64,000 bases of DNA from Siphonodentalium dalli (GCA_032622095.1 CP136063.1:278623426-278687425); one strand, 5' to 3'; shown: positions 10,527 to 22,020, counted from the first letter of the stretch. Notes: a model not told the origin generated them from the letters alone. A program made the numbers and translations.

Positions 10527-11878
10527 TGCAAAAATAGTTGCATTAACATAAACATCACGTAATCCATAGTGCAAGCATTCTTACGTAAACCCGTGTGTAT
10601 TGCTTACGTTATCTGTCAAAATATATAGAGCGCCTGCCCATCCATTGACACTGGCAACAGCCAATGTATGTTTAGATTCCAGAAGGGTACCGCAATTGAA
10701 TGAGAATTACTAATGTTAACAGATAAACTGGCAGTGCAGTCGGAATCAGCCCAGTTTGTTTCAACCAACTGAGAAAGGGGTGAAATACGGTCAAATTAAC
10801 AGTTGTTTTAGGTGTTATAAGTATCAAGTCTATTATATTTGAAAAAATGTAGGGTAGAAGTCAAAGTGTACACCGAATATAGTTGACTGAGTTCGCTGTA
10901 ATACGGAAAGACCATGTTCGGTGAATGAGAATAGCTTCGCCTTCGCGACCATGTGGTAAAGCTAACAGCTTGCATTATATAGAAAACAAAAACATGTCTT
11001 GCATGGTAAAGTGCACCCCAGTGCACTGGTTTAGAATTATTGATGATCACAATAATTAAAATTAAAATCAGGATTTAAAATGTTGGGTATGTAAACTATT
11101 GGTGAGCAATCAGTGATGAGGGAGCAATCAGTGATGAGGGAGCAATCAGTGATGAGGGCACTTGTGTGATTCAATGCTATTGTTTGCATATCAACCACGA
11201 CAAAATCACCACCGAAATCAAATCACGTGTCTATGCAAATGATATCAGAACAAATGCGGACTCCACAGTGTGTGAAGGCAGAAGGCTGTGCATGTGCAGA
11301 TAAACATTTTGTTGGCACTTGATACATGATATATTCTCCATTCTACTGTATCCTAAATATTAAATGTATGATGACCAGAATGCATTATTTTTACATTTTA
11401 GATTCGATAATTTTTTATGTAAACTGCAGTTACAGGCCCATTTAATTTTCGAGTCACCGATTATTTTGTTTATATAGTGCCTTGATATACGGTTTTAATA
11501 ACAATCTATGACATAAAATATGATTAAAATACTATAATTCATCACCATTTGGAATGTCTGTGTTGCAGAAGGTGCCCATAGAGTAATAGAAAATAGCTTA
11601 AATTATAGACACATTACCCCGTCTCGCTCCGGAAAATGAGTTTATGGCTCGAGCTATAATAACAATAAATAAATAATTTAACAAGGGGTACGCATCTAAG
11701 ATGCTTTTGTCGTCTTGTAACGGAATAGAGATAGAGTTATTCCCCTTCCATTGAAAATAATAGACTTTGCGCAACTTTAGCACAGAAAACACATCGGCAC
11801 CTCAATAAAAACAACATGTTGGGTTTATTACACCGGATATTAAGTTGATAATATAATGTTTTGGAGCTTCCTCTTTCA
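10527..11878. other. Putative SDHA 3' UTR intron, little recognised
   Basis: Only the 18-bp tandem repeat at 11104 stands out. Short open frames are not supported. Confidence 0.5.
11104..11157 (+). repeat. 18-bp tandem repeat, three units
   Basis: GAGCAATCAGTGATGAGG three times in a row. Confidence 0.85.
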
Positions 11879-12166
11879 ATGGTATATAATATGGCATAAA
11901 TTTTATGTAATGTAATCTGAGGGTTCATGGTATATAATATGGCATAAATTTTATGTAATGTAATCTGGGTGTTCATGGTATATAATATGGCATATATAAA
12001 ATGTAATGTAATCTGGGGGTTCATGGTATATAATATGGCATAAATTTTATGTAATGTAATCTGGGTGTTCATGGTATATAATATGGCATAAATTTTATGT
12101 AATGTAATCTGGGGGTTCATGGTATATAATATGGCATAAATTTTATGTAATGTAATCTGGGGGTTA
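11879..12166 (+). repeat. 48-bp tandem repeat, six units
   Basis: GGTATATAATATGGCATAAA recurs at 11881, 11929, 11977, 12025, 12073 and 12121. Since 48 is a multiple of three, the minus strand gives a stop-free 16-residue repeat; this is not taken as a gene. In the putative 3' UTR intron of SDHA. Confidence 0.9.
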
Positions 12167-12843
12167 AAAAATTAAGTGGGCCTTTAAATGGTTAGGCGAT
12201 CAGTTTTAACATATCAACTACCTCGCTAATATTACATGACTTATTGTACTATATATAGTATAATCGGCATCAGCAATAACAATTGGGATATCGGCCGATG
12301 GTTGTTTCCCCATATCGGTTCATCACCAAGAATTACTGTTTGTGATATTATGGCCTTGCTTGGCACCAAGGGAGATGACTAAAAGACAAGCTTGGCAGTT
12401 TTTAAATTATTTATTTATTGTTATTATAGCTCGAGCCATAAACTCATTTTCATTATAATTACCATGTTGTTTACATCGTTCATAGAGCATATTTGTGTAT
12501 TTTGCACTCATCCCTGGCTCAAATTCATTCATTTGTTGCATATCTGTGGAGTATAATAGGAGATGGTCCCATAAATGGCTGCATTTGGTGTACAGTCTCC
12601 CTTTGAAATCTCATTGTGTTTTATATAATTAATTTCTCTTTCAGGTGGATTCTTTAATGTGGTTCAGTTGAAGATCATGTATTGTCTTAAATTGCCTGCA
12701 GACACGCTTGTCGTGTGAAGTCGGGTGTGAATCAGTGCTACATTTTCATCATGTTTTTAGTTCATTATGAACTTGCCATTATTTATACATTTATCAAACA
12801 AATTGAGCAAGATAAATGAATTGATAGAAGAAGATGTGAGACA

Positions 12844-12906
12844 AGCCTTGAAATAGGGTGTCTGTCATTTGCAGAATGAGGTCCCCAGAGGGTGAATTTA
12901 GTGATG
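12844..12906 (+). mobile_element. CAAGCCTTG-family hAT, single arm
   Basis: ACAAGCCTTGAAATAGGGTG to GGGTGAATTTAGTGATGC only; no second arm. In the putative SDHA 3' UTR exon. Confidence 0.6.
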
Positions 12907-13446
12907 CAACCTCTTTAGCCAAAATAACTTCCTTAAATCACTCTTTACATATATTGATATATTGTCCTAAAATTGTTTCCATGGCACATGGCCATTAACT
13001 ACATGTAGCTACCCATAAGGGCACTTGTTTTGGAGATGATTTGTGGAATGTATATATATATGTTGAGTAGTGGCCTGGAAATGTTCCCCAAAATAACTAA
13101 GCATTTCAGGTTATTATTGAATCATATTGATTTGAGATGGCAATATTGTTGCAAAATTGCCTAGGTAAAATCTGTTTTTGCCTAGGCCGATTTCTTTCAC
13201 CTAGGCAAAAATATTTGCCAAGGCAAATTTTCCTTAATTCCCAGGGCTGGACAATAGTGAAATCCATATGGAAGCTGGTCTTGAGTGTCTTCGGTATGGC
13301 CAAAGTTCTTATTATGCATCACTGTAAAGATCATTTCACTATATGTCATAAGATTATGTATTTATGTTAGTCGTTTATATGATAAATTGGTAATGTTTCT
13401 TCAGCGACAGTACATATAGCTAAAAGTTAATGGGAACTTTTCTGTG

Positions 13447-13452
13447 AATAAA
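13447..13452 (+). promoter_or_regulatory. AATAAA polyadenylation signal candidate for SDHA
   Basis: AATAAA in an AT-rich context downstream of the putative 3' UTR exon. It is the best signal seen in this exon; other AATAAA strings occur in introns and intergenic repeats. Confidence 0.35.
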
Positions 13453-13469
13453 ATGACCAGTTTTACATT

Positions 13470-14012
13470 AAAATGATGCTGGCTTAGTTTATTTTATGAA
13501 CGAATAGGATTAATAAAAGTTCTGAGCCCGAAACTGGAATTTATTTTGAATAAGCTTTCCAATGATATATATTATGTTATAAAAATTTTGGCCCATCAGA
13601 GACAATCAAATCGAGCCTGCCCATCTATATATATACTAGTAATTAGAAGTTAGCTGACAGAAGGGTAAAACCATTCATGTGTCATTTCAGTCTCTTTGAA
13701 AAACCGACTATAATCATATCAGATTTATCGATCTCTCATAGATGTCTTATCTGTATTGATGGGATTCCATGGATTCCATTGGTTATGGCTCAGACTGGGG
13801 CGCAATTTCATTGGTTAGTGATGTAACAGATGCAAGGTGGAATCCGATCTTTATAAAAAGCTGATAACTGTTACAAACACTGCTTCATGGTTGGTTATAT
13901 TTAAATTTCGATAGGAGGTAAATGACTTGTTGACAATGACATCATCTTCAAGTTTTTATGAGTCAACATTTCTTTATTACTGATTATTCTTTCATATCTT
14001 GTTTTGACAACT
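13470..14012. other. Intergenic, nothing recognised
   Basis: Sequence just after the SDHA 3' end; no gene or repeat ends seen. Confidence 0.45.
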
Positions 14013-14236
14013 ACTACTAAATACTGCGATCCTCCCAAACGTTTACTACTAAATACTACGATCCTCCCAAACGTTTACTACTAAATACTGCGATCCTCCC
14101 AAACGTTTACTACTAAATACTACGATCCTCCCAAACGTTTACTACTAAATACTGCGATCCTCCCAAACGTTTACTACTAAATACTACGATCCTCCCAAAC
14201 GTTTACTACTAAATACTGCGATCCTCCCAAACGTTT
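14013..14236 (+). repeat. 32-bp tandem repeat, seven units with strict G/A alternation
   Basis: Units start every 32 bases from 14013. Units 1, 3, 5, 7 read ACTGCGATCC and units 2, 4, 6 read ACTACGATCC, so the true unit is 64 bp. Confidence 0.9.
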
Positions 14237-14274
14237 ACTATGCCACATGCACTCCTTATTGGGAAACAATTTAT

Positions 14275-14524
14275 TTAACCCTTTGAGTGCCAGGGGCCGA
14301 TCTCATCGGCCCTAAACCTACAAAATAAGTCTGTTAAAGAATATAAGAATAAATTATTAAAATTGGTAAAAATTGTAAAAAAAAAATAAAAAAAATAATT
14401 GTTAGGCCAATGCATTCTCTTATATATGCGAGGAGACCTATGGTCGACTCGCATATATAAGAGAATGCATTGGCACAGGGTATATCGGTTGATACAAAAA
14501 TCGACCTGGTGCTCAAAGGGTTAA
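14275..14524 (+). mobile_element. CCCTTT-family hairpin element, type B
   Basis: TTAA, CCCTTTGAGTGCCAGGGGCC at the left and GTGCTCAAAGGG, TTAA at the right; one CCAATGCATTCTC hairpin between. Confidence 0.8.
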
Positions 14525-14902
14525 TAATCTTGTGAATACCGTGTCCAAGAAAAGAAATCTCTACAAGAGATTGAGAGATTCAAATCCGATAAGATTATCG
14601 TCGCTTTTTAAAGAGACTGGTGTCATTTGTAATGTAACCTGGATGTGTAGTCATTTTCTATGGTTATTGATGCCTCAAAGAGGAATAGTTATTTATTCGA
14701 AAATGCATGTCTCTAATCTGTTTAGGTATCAAAAACTGGTACTTATATTGTGAGAGATTTATTTAATTCTTCTGATTATATTGTCATTTGCCTGCCTAAA
14801 TGTCATGTATGTTAGTTATAGTGTATGGTGAATGCTCACTCTAAGAGGATATTACCAGTGTGGAAATAAATCTCTTCTATCTATACAGTGTCCTTTCTTT
14901 AA

Positions 14903-16317
14903 AGGGGCTCAGGGCCTTCACAGTGGGTACATGTGAAAACACATAAAACTATGTTAAAGGTGCATAATCTGAATTAATGCTCCCAAATTACTATTTCTTT
15001 GGCTTTGGGGGTAAAAGAGAGGAACCCACCCATCAAACCTGATATTGAAGCGATCAGATATAAATTTTTGAAATTCATTATTTCCCCAAGATACATAATT
15101 TTTGGCAGCCTGGCAAATTTCGTCAAGCCGACGGTCTCTGACCAAATTGCGGATGAAGATAACCCAAAATCAAGTGGCATTGTGTGTTAGATATTCCGGC
15201 CAAATTTCGTTTAACAAAATGTTGATTTTGATCAATTTTATACGAAAATTGACTGGTTAGCATTATTTTTGGGCAATTAATCGATTCTGATAACTGAAAC
15301 GGCATTTCAAAAAATGTTGTTGTTGGAATCTGATGATATGGGACCATCGAATCAGATTGAGTACCTTTAAATCATCCATTTTATCAAGAAGAACAAGAAC
15401 AAAAATAGATGAGACTTGGTTCTTATTTGTTCAATAACAAGAGTTTGCATGTTAAAACCATTGTTATGTAAACATTTACTGTTACAGTTTGTTAACAAAC
15501 ATCATCAGTGACAGTCTCGTTAAAACTAGAACAAGGTTTCATTACAGACAACACTCAGTGTAGAGATTCTATTTATTTCATAGATGAACTGGGAATCCCC
15601 AGTATGCAGAATAGCTAAAAACTTCTTTTAAATAAGCTTCGTTGAATATTCTCTTGTTCTGGTTTCAATGAATCATGTCTATTTTCTTTGAAAACATTCT
15701 CAATTGCAACATTCGAGAATTTTGATTTCGCCAAGATCAGCCATGTACTGCCACTTTCTCCATAACTTCTGCTTTCCATAATATTTATTTTTAGCAACAT
15801 TGAGCAGGGCTTGTGAGTTAGTGACAAAGTGTGATTAGTTATTGGTTTGGCAGAAAGCTTATTGATTGGTCAAACAATGCATTCTTTAATTAAGTGTGCA
15901 AGTAATTTAATTCCTCCTTTTTTAGATAATTTATTCCATGGGAGTTTCTAGACCGTAAGTTGATTGAAATGAAACATGGTCTAGTTTTAACAAGACTACA
16001 CCAATGACAATTGTGATTCAAATATTTAGTTGAAAAATCTTGTTTCAATATGTTTTGATGCTTTGACGTTTTCTGATGTTCATTCCATGATATAATCATC
16101 TGAAATATTTGAAAACGTTGGTGCTCTTCTTAGTAAGTGTAGTGAAAACAGCAGATTACTGTAACAGTTTATGTTTAAACAATGGTTTCAACACATGACA
16201 TCTTGTTATTGGAGCAATTTGGAGGATCATTGATGATAGAAATTAGAATAAATTATTTCTATTTTTATCCTATTTATGTTATTTCACATGTAGCCACTTT
16301 GAAGGCCTTGAGTCCCT
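14903..16317 (+). mobile_element. TTAA element with ends AGGG-CTCAGGGCCTTC (about 1.4 kb including a nested insert)
   Basis: Left AGGGGCTCAGGGCCTTCACA and right TTTGAAGGCCTTGAGTCCCT are inverted and flanked by TTAA (14899, 16318). Subterminal ACATGTGAAA/TTTCACATGT also pair. A second TTAA element is nested at 14958-15366. No protein recognised. Confidence 0.7.
14958..15366 (+). mobile_element. Diverged AGGTACTCAA-family TTAA element, nested
   Basis: Ends AGGTGCATAATCTGAA and CAGATTGAGTACCT, TTAA at 14954 and 15367. It lies inside the element 14903-16317. Confidence 0.75.
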
Positions 16318-16418
16318 TTAACCTTTACTTCTCCAGGGTGGGCAAGCTTTTTAGTTCAAATCAAAGCACAGATGTTTACATCAATGGACAAAATATACAA
16401 AAGTATGGAAAATATGAC

Positions 16419-16685
16419 TTAACCCTTTCATGATGGGAGCTGCGTTGGTGCAGCATTAAAGATCCTGTGCCAGTGCATTCTCTTATGTATGTGAGTCTCC
16501 CATAGGAGCCTCACATATTTAAGAGAAAACACTGGCTTACAAGGTCAAGGTAAATATTGTTAGGCCAATGTATTCTCTTATATATGTGAGGCTTCCTATG
16601 TTATGGGGGACACGCATATATAAGAGAATGCATTGGCACAGGGTTTTCGCAAAATTTCAGGAAGCTCCAGTCATGGAAGGGTTAA
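16419..16685 (+). mobile_element. TTAA hairpin element, chimera of type D left end and type C right end
   Basis: Left CCCTTTCATGATGGGAGCTG (type D) and right AATTTCAGGAAGCTCCAGTC ... GGAAGGG (type C), two hairpins between, TTAA at both ends. Confidence 0.8.
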
Positions 16686-16733
16686 AACAGCATGATCTTC
16701 AATCCTCAAATTAGATCTAGTAATTTTTTTTTT

Positions 16734-17016
16734 CTGAGTAACTTAACACCCACAATGTATAACGGGGCGAGATGGATTTTCTGAGTAACTTAACACCCAC
16801 AATGTTATAACTGGGCGAGATGGATTTTCTGAGTAACTTAACACCCCCACAATGTTATAACGGGGCGAGAAGGATTTTCTGAGTAACTTAACACCCACAA
16901 TGTTATAACGGGGCGAGATGGATTTTCTGAGTAACTTAACACCCACAATGTTATAACGGGGCGAGATGGATTTTCTGAGTAACTTAACACCCACAATGTT
17001 ATAACGGGGCGAGATA
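16734..17016 (+). repeat. 48-bp tandem repeat, about six units
   Basis: GATTTTCTGAGTAACTTAAC and ACAATGTTATAACGGGGCGA recur every 48 bases (one unit has an extra C). Confidence 0.85.
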
Positions 17017-17190
17017 TATGAGATGCCTGGTTACTCCCAGGATTCGAGATACCGATACATATGAGATGCTCCAACAATTAAATGCCACGAGATACCGAGA
17101 CCTATGAGATGCCTGGTTACTCCGACGATTAAATGTCACGAGATACCGAGACATATGAGATGCCTGGTTACTCCGACGATTAACCGAAAT
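17017..17190 (+). repeat. About 51-bp tandem repeat, about 3.3 units
   Basis: TATGAGATGCCTGGTTACTC and ACGAGATACCGAGAC recur; directly follows the 48-bp array. Confidence 0.75.
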
Positions 17191-17460
17191 AGGTTCATAA
17201 ATACATGTTACTTATACATGGTTCGCACAGGGTCCTTGAATATGAAAGTCATGGAATTCAATAATTTCACTTCCAGGCCTGGAATGGTCATGACTATTTA
17301 GTCGCAAAGGGCAATAACTTGGTTGTTTTGTTTGAAGTTCAAAGCAAATTATTGTAATACATTGTTCAACTCCAATTAATTGGGAGTGCTATATAGCATA
17401 ACACATTTTAAATATTTTGGCACATGAACAGCGCACAATCTTGGAAAAATACTTCCATTA

Positions 17461-17562
17461 TTAACGATGCATAATCCGAATTAACGCTCACAAATTACTA
17501 TTTTTTTTGGCTTGGCGGGTAAAAAATATTTGACTCGAGTCCAGGAACCCACCCATCAAAGC
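17461..17562 (+). mobile_element. AGGTACTCAA-family left-end fragment
   Basis: TTAACGATGCATAATCCGAA, then the ATTACTATTTTTTTTGGCTT block, cut off where a dispersed repeat starts. Confidence 0.4.
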
Positions 17563-18010
17563 AGCCATCTTGGAATTTACTCTTTGTATGACTAAATTCT
17601 TGGCACACCCTACAGACCACATCCCTCATCCAATCGTCACCAAACTTCATATGGATCTTCGGGGTGACAAAAACATGGCCACCAGCAGACATCTTGGATT
17701 TCAAATTTGAATCCATCGGCACACCCCGTAGCCCGCATTTATTGGAGAATTTATTTGAAAATTTACAGGCATGTTTAGATCACCTCTAGATGGGAGCTAA
17801 ATCCTTTGGCACACCATACAGACCACATTTCTCTTCTGATGAGCACCAAACTTCATACGGATCTTCGGAGTAACCTCTAGATGGAAGCCTCCTATTTTGA
17901 CCGAAATTAATTGAAAAACATGGCCCCCAATGGCCATCTTGGAAATGACTAAATCCTCTGGTGTACCCTACAGACCACATCCCTCTTCGGGGTGACCTCA
18001 AGATGGGAGC
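17563..18010 (+). repeat. Dispersed repeat, about three partial copies
   Basis: Blocks GCCATCTTGGAATTTAC, CTACAGACCACATCCCTC and TCTTCGGGGTGACC recur; interrupted by the element at 18011. Confidence 0.65.
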
Positions 18011-18746
18011 AGGCCTTCGATTATGAGGCGTGCGCTCGCGCACCATAGCACGCCTGAAATTAAATCTTGGCGAGTAATTAATCACACTCCTCGGCGATAT
18101 TCGGGCACGATTGAAAAAGTGTTAAACCGCAGCATCGGCAGTGTTAATGCTGTGTGACCCATTTGATTTTGCAAGCGTCGCGCTTCGGATTGAGTTGAAT
18201 TTTCTAGTCCAGGACATCAGTTGACCTCGCCACTATGGTGTACAGTAAGCAGTCGGCACCCGGCCTTTGATGTGCCGCCCACTGTTCCACATGTGACGTC
18301 GATCATCGGCACAGGGAGCACGTGACGTGATTATCTGAGCTTGCAGAAAAACTGAATGAAATGTTGCTACATGGTGTCGTGTCGGGCCTATCCAGTCGGC
18401 ACCATTTGATGTGGCCTTTGTCACGTTATATCAATCACTGAGAATTGTAGCCACCACACAAGCTAACTGTCGGTAAACTGTATCAGATTCTAATCTTTCA
18501 ACCGATAATGGCGGAGAAGGGAAATACTGTCCAGTTAAAAACCTTCATTAATTGGAACCTAGGACCCGTTATCGGATGAAGAATACATGTGAACAAGATG
18601 AATCACAATGGTGATAAAAATTGATTTAATTTTGAGTCTTCGTTCGTCATTTTATACCCCCGAAATATCCACCAAAATCACACGCCTGGGTTTCAGGTTA
18701 GGCGAGTGACCAATCACACTCCTGCATTTTACAGAATCGAAGGACT
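18011..18746. mobile_element. Element with AGGCCTTCGATT / AATCGAAGGACT ends (736 bp)
   Basis: Inverted ends, subterminal CACGCCTG and AATCACACTCCT repeats, GGGAGC on both sides (18005, 18747). It splits a dispersed repeat that resumes with CCTCTTATTTTTTG. Superfamily not clear. Confidence 0.6.
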
Positions 18747-19012
18747 GGGAGCCTCTTATTTTTTGAAAAACATGGCCGCCAGTTTCCATCTTGGAATTTA
18801 CACTTGGTATGACTAAATCCTTTGACGCGCCCTACAGACCACATCACTCATCTGATCATCACCAAACGACATGGATTTTCAGGGTGACCTCCAGTTTACT
18901 TTCCTTCTTTATTATTATATTCATTGCTCAGAAAAAATTAACTCCTTCACAAGTTGAGCTGCAGAGTCATTGACACTTTCATTTTAGTTCTCGATGATCC
19001 CATATTTTTGTT

Positions 19013-19463
19013 TTAACCCTGCGATGACTGGAGCTTCCTGAAATTTTGCGAAAACCCTGTGCCAATGTATTCTCTTATATATGCGAGTCGACCATAAGGA
19101 GCCTCACATATATAAGAGAATACATTGAACTAACTATATTTACCTTGACCTTGTAAGCCAGTGCATTCTCTTATATATGTGAGGCTCCCTATGGGACATA
19201 TATTGCATGAATCCGGTACATTTTTCCTCCACTAGGCATTTTGTAACAGTGTTACAAATGTTACAAATGATTTAAAGTCCCCAGTTGAAAACTGCAGCAT
19301 ATTTTATTCCTACCGTCTATTTTATTCCTACTGGCCTAACAATATTTACCTTGACCTTGTAAGCCAGGGCATTCTTTTATATATGTGAGGCTCCCTATGG
19401 GAGACTCGCATATATAAGAGAATGCAGTGGCACTGCAACAGCACAGCTCCTGTCATGAATTAA
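19013..19463 (+). mobile_element. TTAA hairpin element, type C left end and type D right end, with internal insertion
   Basis: Left CCCTGCGATGACTGGAGCTT; right GCACAGCTCCTGTCATGAA then TTAA. Three hairpin arms are interrupted by about 120 bases of unrelated sequence near 19200-19330. Confidence 0.65.
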
Positions 19464-19876
19464 TTAAATTTGGACACGTTTCTGAAAAATGGGCTAAAAA
19501 TAAAATCAGAAATTGCCAAAAACATTGGCCAAAAGAATTTTCTGGCCAGCTTGAAGAAGAATCACACTAAGAGGTATTCAGGTTTGTATAATTTATATCT
19601 CTCTGTGAACAACTATAAATTAACATAATTTCGCATTCCTTGTGGTACAATTTAAGCTTTTAATATATTAAACACAATATAAATCATATTGAATTATAAT
19701 TTTATAGACATGGAGGGATTTTAAATCCTATTGAAACATTAGCAATTGATCTGGGGTTAAAATATTAACAGGCAAACAGAGATGATGTATAACAGGTCTG
19801 GCACATCATAAATTGTTTAATATGAATATCGCTCTTACGTGGATTCAAAGAAAGAGGAATAATCCTATATCAAATA

Positions 19877-20041
19877 CAGTAATGCCGTAAATAATCAACT
19901 CCTTAACCACAGCAGAATTATGGGTAATTTTTCATCGGAAATATGGCTTGTTGCCATTCATTGGAAAGCTCTGAGAAAATCCTGAATTTTTTTTTCATAT
20001 TTCTGCTGTGGTTAAGGAGTTTATTATTTACAGCATTACTG
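19877..20041. mobile_element. CAGTAATGC hairpin element (mariner-like, TA target)
   Basis: TA, CAGTAATGCCGTAAATAATC ... TTTACAGCATTACTG, TA. Arms carry CCACAGCAGAATTATGGGT and its complement. Confidence 0.75.
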
Positions 20042-20770
20042 TATCACACAAATGGTTCAAAAACAGCATTGCATGAAAATCTGTGCCACATTTGTTTTTG
20101 TAACAACATAGGATGAAAGTGAATTTCGTCATGTAAATATTTCATGATATCAAAAGTCACACAATGATTACTTACCAAAACCAGTAACAATACTTTACTT
20201 TGTAGTTTCAAAATGAGACAATGTGGGAAACAAATTAGTTAATCAGTTTCTGGTATATCAGTAGTAAGCTGTAAAGTATTGTTTTGATATCATGAAATAT
20301 TTACACGGCGAAATTCACTTTCATCTTGTGTTGTTACAAAATGTGGCACAGATTTATCAGTGATAACAGATAATTACCAGTAGGAGAAATTTTATTTGAC
20401 ACAAGATTCCATGATGGCAGAGTTTGTTTGTGAAATTACTGAGAATTAAGAATTCGAAATGTTCGAATTTCATTTAGCTAGAACAGCGATTCTTAATTCT
20501 CAGTAATTTCACAAACTAACTCTACAATCATGGACTCGGTGTAAAATTAAATTTCTCCTAAACCAACTATTTGGTTAGGCTGACTAACAACTGTATTTGT
20601 GATATTCATTCTACATAACATGTGCTTCTTCTGCTACACTACTGATATACCAGAAACTGATTGATGCTTCAATAGAAGATCGCAGCATACTTGTTCCTAC
20701 AGGGTTCTCCGAAGACAACGGAGGAAACTACAACAACCAATCAATTGATGGTGTGTTTGTTTCGTTATTA

Positions 20771-21235
20771 TTAACCCTTTACCCAACAAACCGGCCAAAA
20801 CCGGCCAAATAAAGCTTCAACAGCCTAAAATATCTTCGGTCTGTCTCAATAGAACCATACAAATATGGATATCATTGGAACCGGCTCCTTGACCACATTG
20901 TGATGGTTACAGTTATGCCCTGTGCCAATGCATTCTCTTATATATGTGAGTCGACCATAGGTCGGAACAAAATTTCCAGGCGAGTATGATCATTTTTATT
21001 TTTTCCGGCCTCGGGGGACCCACCCACCCAATTTCTTCCGTTCCATGCAATTTTGGACAATTTTCCGTTCCATGCATTGGCCTAAAAAAAATCTTTTTTT
21101 AACACTTTTTACCATTTTTTCTTACATTCTTTAACAATTTTATAATTTTTAATGTGTTAAGCCAATGCATTCTCTTATATATGCGAGGCGACCTATGGTC
21201 GACTCGCAGGGCCCTTCTGTTGGGTAAAGGGTTAA
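20771..21235 (+). mobile_element. Type A hairpin element with both hairpins broken
   Basis: Termini and TTAA are intact. The first hairpin has lost its right arm, which is replaced by about 100 bases of foreign sequence (20966-21075, containing two TTCCGTTCCATGCA repeats). The second hairpin lacks its right arm. Confidence 0.75.
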
Positions 21236-21354
21236 CACTTCAATTTGGCTGTGCAACAGGATGCGTGATATCATAGATTTCACACACTATATGAAACTGA
21301 TGGTTTGATATTTAACTAAAATACCGATAGTTGATTAGGATGTGCCAGACCTGT

Positions 21355-22020
21355 AGAATAAGGCAATTCACACCATTGTATTCACTGCCCCTAATCTGAG
21401 ATTCCAGTAATTCTGGAATCATTGTACGCAAATTTCAGATATTATTACAGAATTGATCTTTTTTATTATCTTGTCGTTGTTATAAATTGTCAAAATTTCA
21501 TAACTGGAGAATTAAAAAAATTTGCTCTTGAGAAATAATTGGCTGATTTTAGCATGATTTCTCTGTCTGTGCCTGTAAAATATTTAACCCTCAGAAACAT
21601 AATGAATGCCCCCAATAGGTTTTAATAATAAGTGTGTGTTCTTGGTGCTGCCAACTGTTTTGCTGATATTCTGAACCGAACCATTGTTAGGGGCCTCAAA
21701 TTCAAGGTGACCTCATCTGAGTTTATTTTGGATGCCAACTAGTTTTCCCACTTTGAAAAATTTCATTTACAACTGCATGGTTTGATAAGTGTTACAATAT
21801 CTGATCAGCCAAGTAACAAATCTAGATTAAAAATAATAAATTTCACATTTTTTACTGGGAAATCACTATATTTCATTTTCCACTCGGAATGCACCAGATT
21901 TCAATTTACTAAATAATAAAATTTCCAACCCCCTGTCACTAAATCATTGACTGTGTATCCCCCCCCCCCCCCCCCCCCCCCCGATATTCTTTTTGAATTA
22001 TTAACAGTTGTTATTAAGTT
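21355..22020. other. Intergenic, nothing but a poly-C run
   Basis: A fragment of the CAGTAATGC family arm (ATGGCTTGTTGCCATTCATC) follows at 22026. Confidence 0.4.
21959..21982 (+). repeat. Poly-C run (24)
   Basis: Uninterrupted C tract; its length is likely unreliable in assembly. A longer one (28 C) is at 34924-34951 and a 15-G run at 55109-55123. Confidence 0.9.

Larger units (their letters stand above)
12645..13452 (+). other. SDHA: Probable SDHA 3' UTR exon
   Basis: A strong acceptor (ttaatttctctttcag) ends at 12644. No coding potential follows, and AATAAA lies at 13447-13452. With the donor at 10096 this would make a 2.5-kb intron only 10 bases after the stop. That is too close for exon-junction-dependent decay to be expected. 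The exon includes one arm of the CAAGCCTTG hAT mini-element (12844-12906). Inference from splice signals only; no transcript is available here. Confidence 0.45.
19792..21354. mobile_element. Element with ACAGGTCTGGCACATC ends, containing nested elements and palindromes
   Basis: ACAGGTCTGGCACATC at 19792 and GATGTGCCAGACCTGT at 21339. Between them are a CAGTAATGC hairpin (19877-20041), large imperfect palindromes (20080-20345, 20370-20570) and a type A element (20771-21235). Confidence 0.55.

Noticed and set aside
11737-12120. 127-codon minus-strand frame with 16-residue repeats (QITLHKIYAILYT)
   Set aside because: It is created by a 48-bp tandem repeat whose length is a multiple of three. 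The unit is intronic and AT-rich, with no flanking coding signal.
16743-17077. Minus-strand frames with repeated LRKSISPRYNIVGV or SENPSRPVITLWV
   Set aside because: Same artefact: a 48-bp tandem repeat read in two frames.
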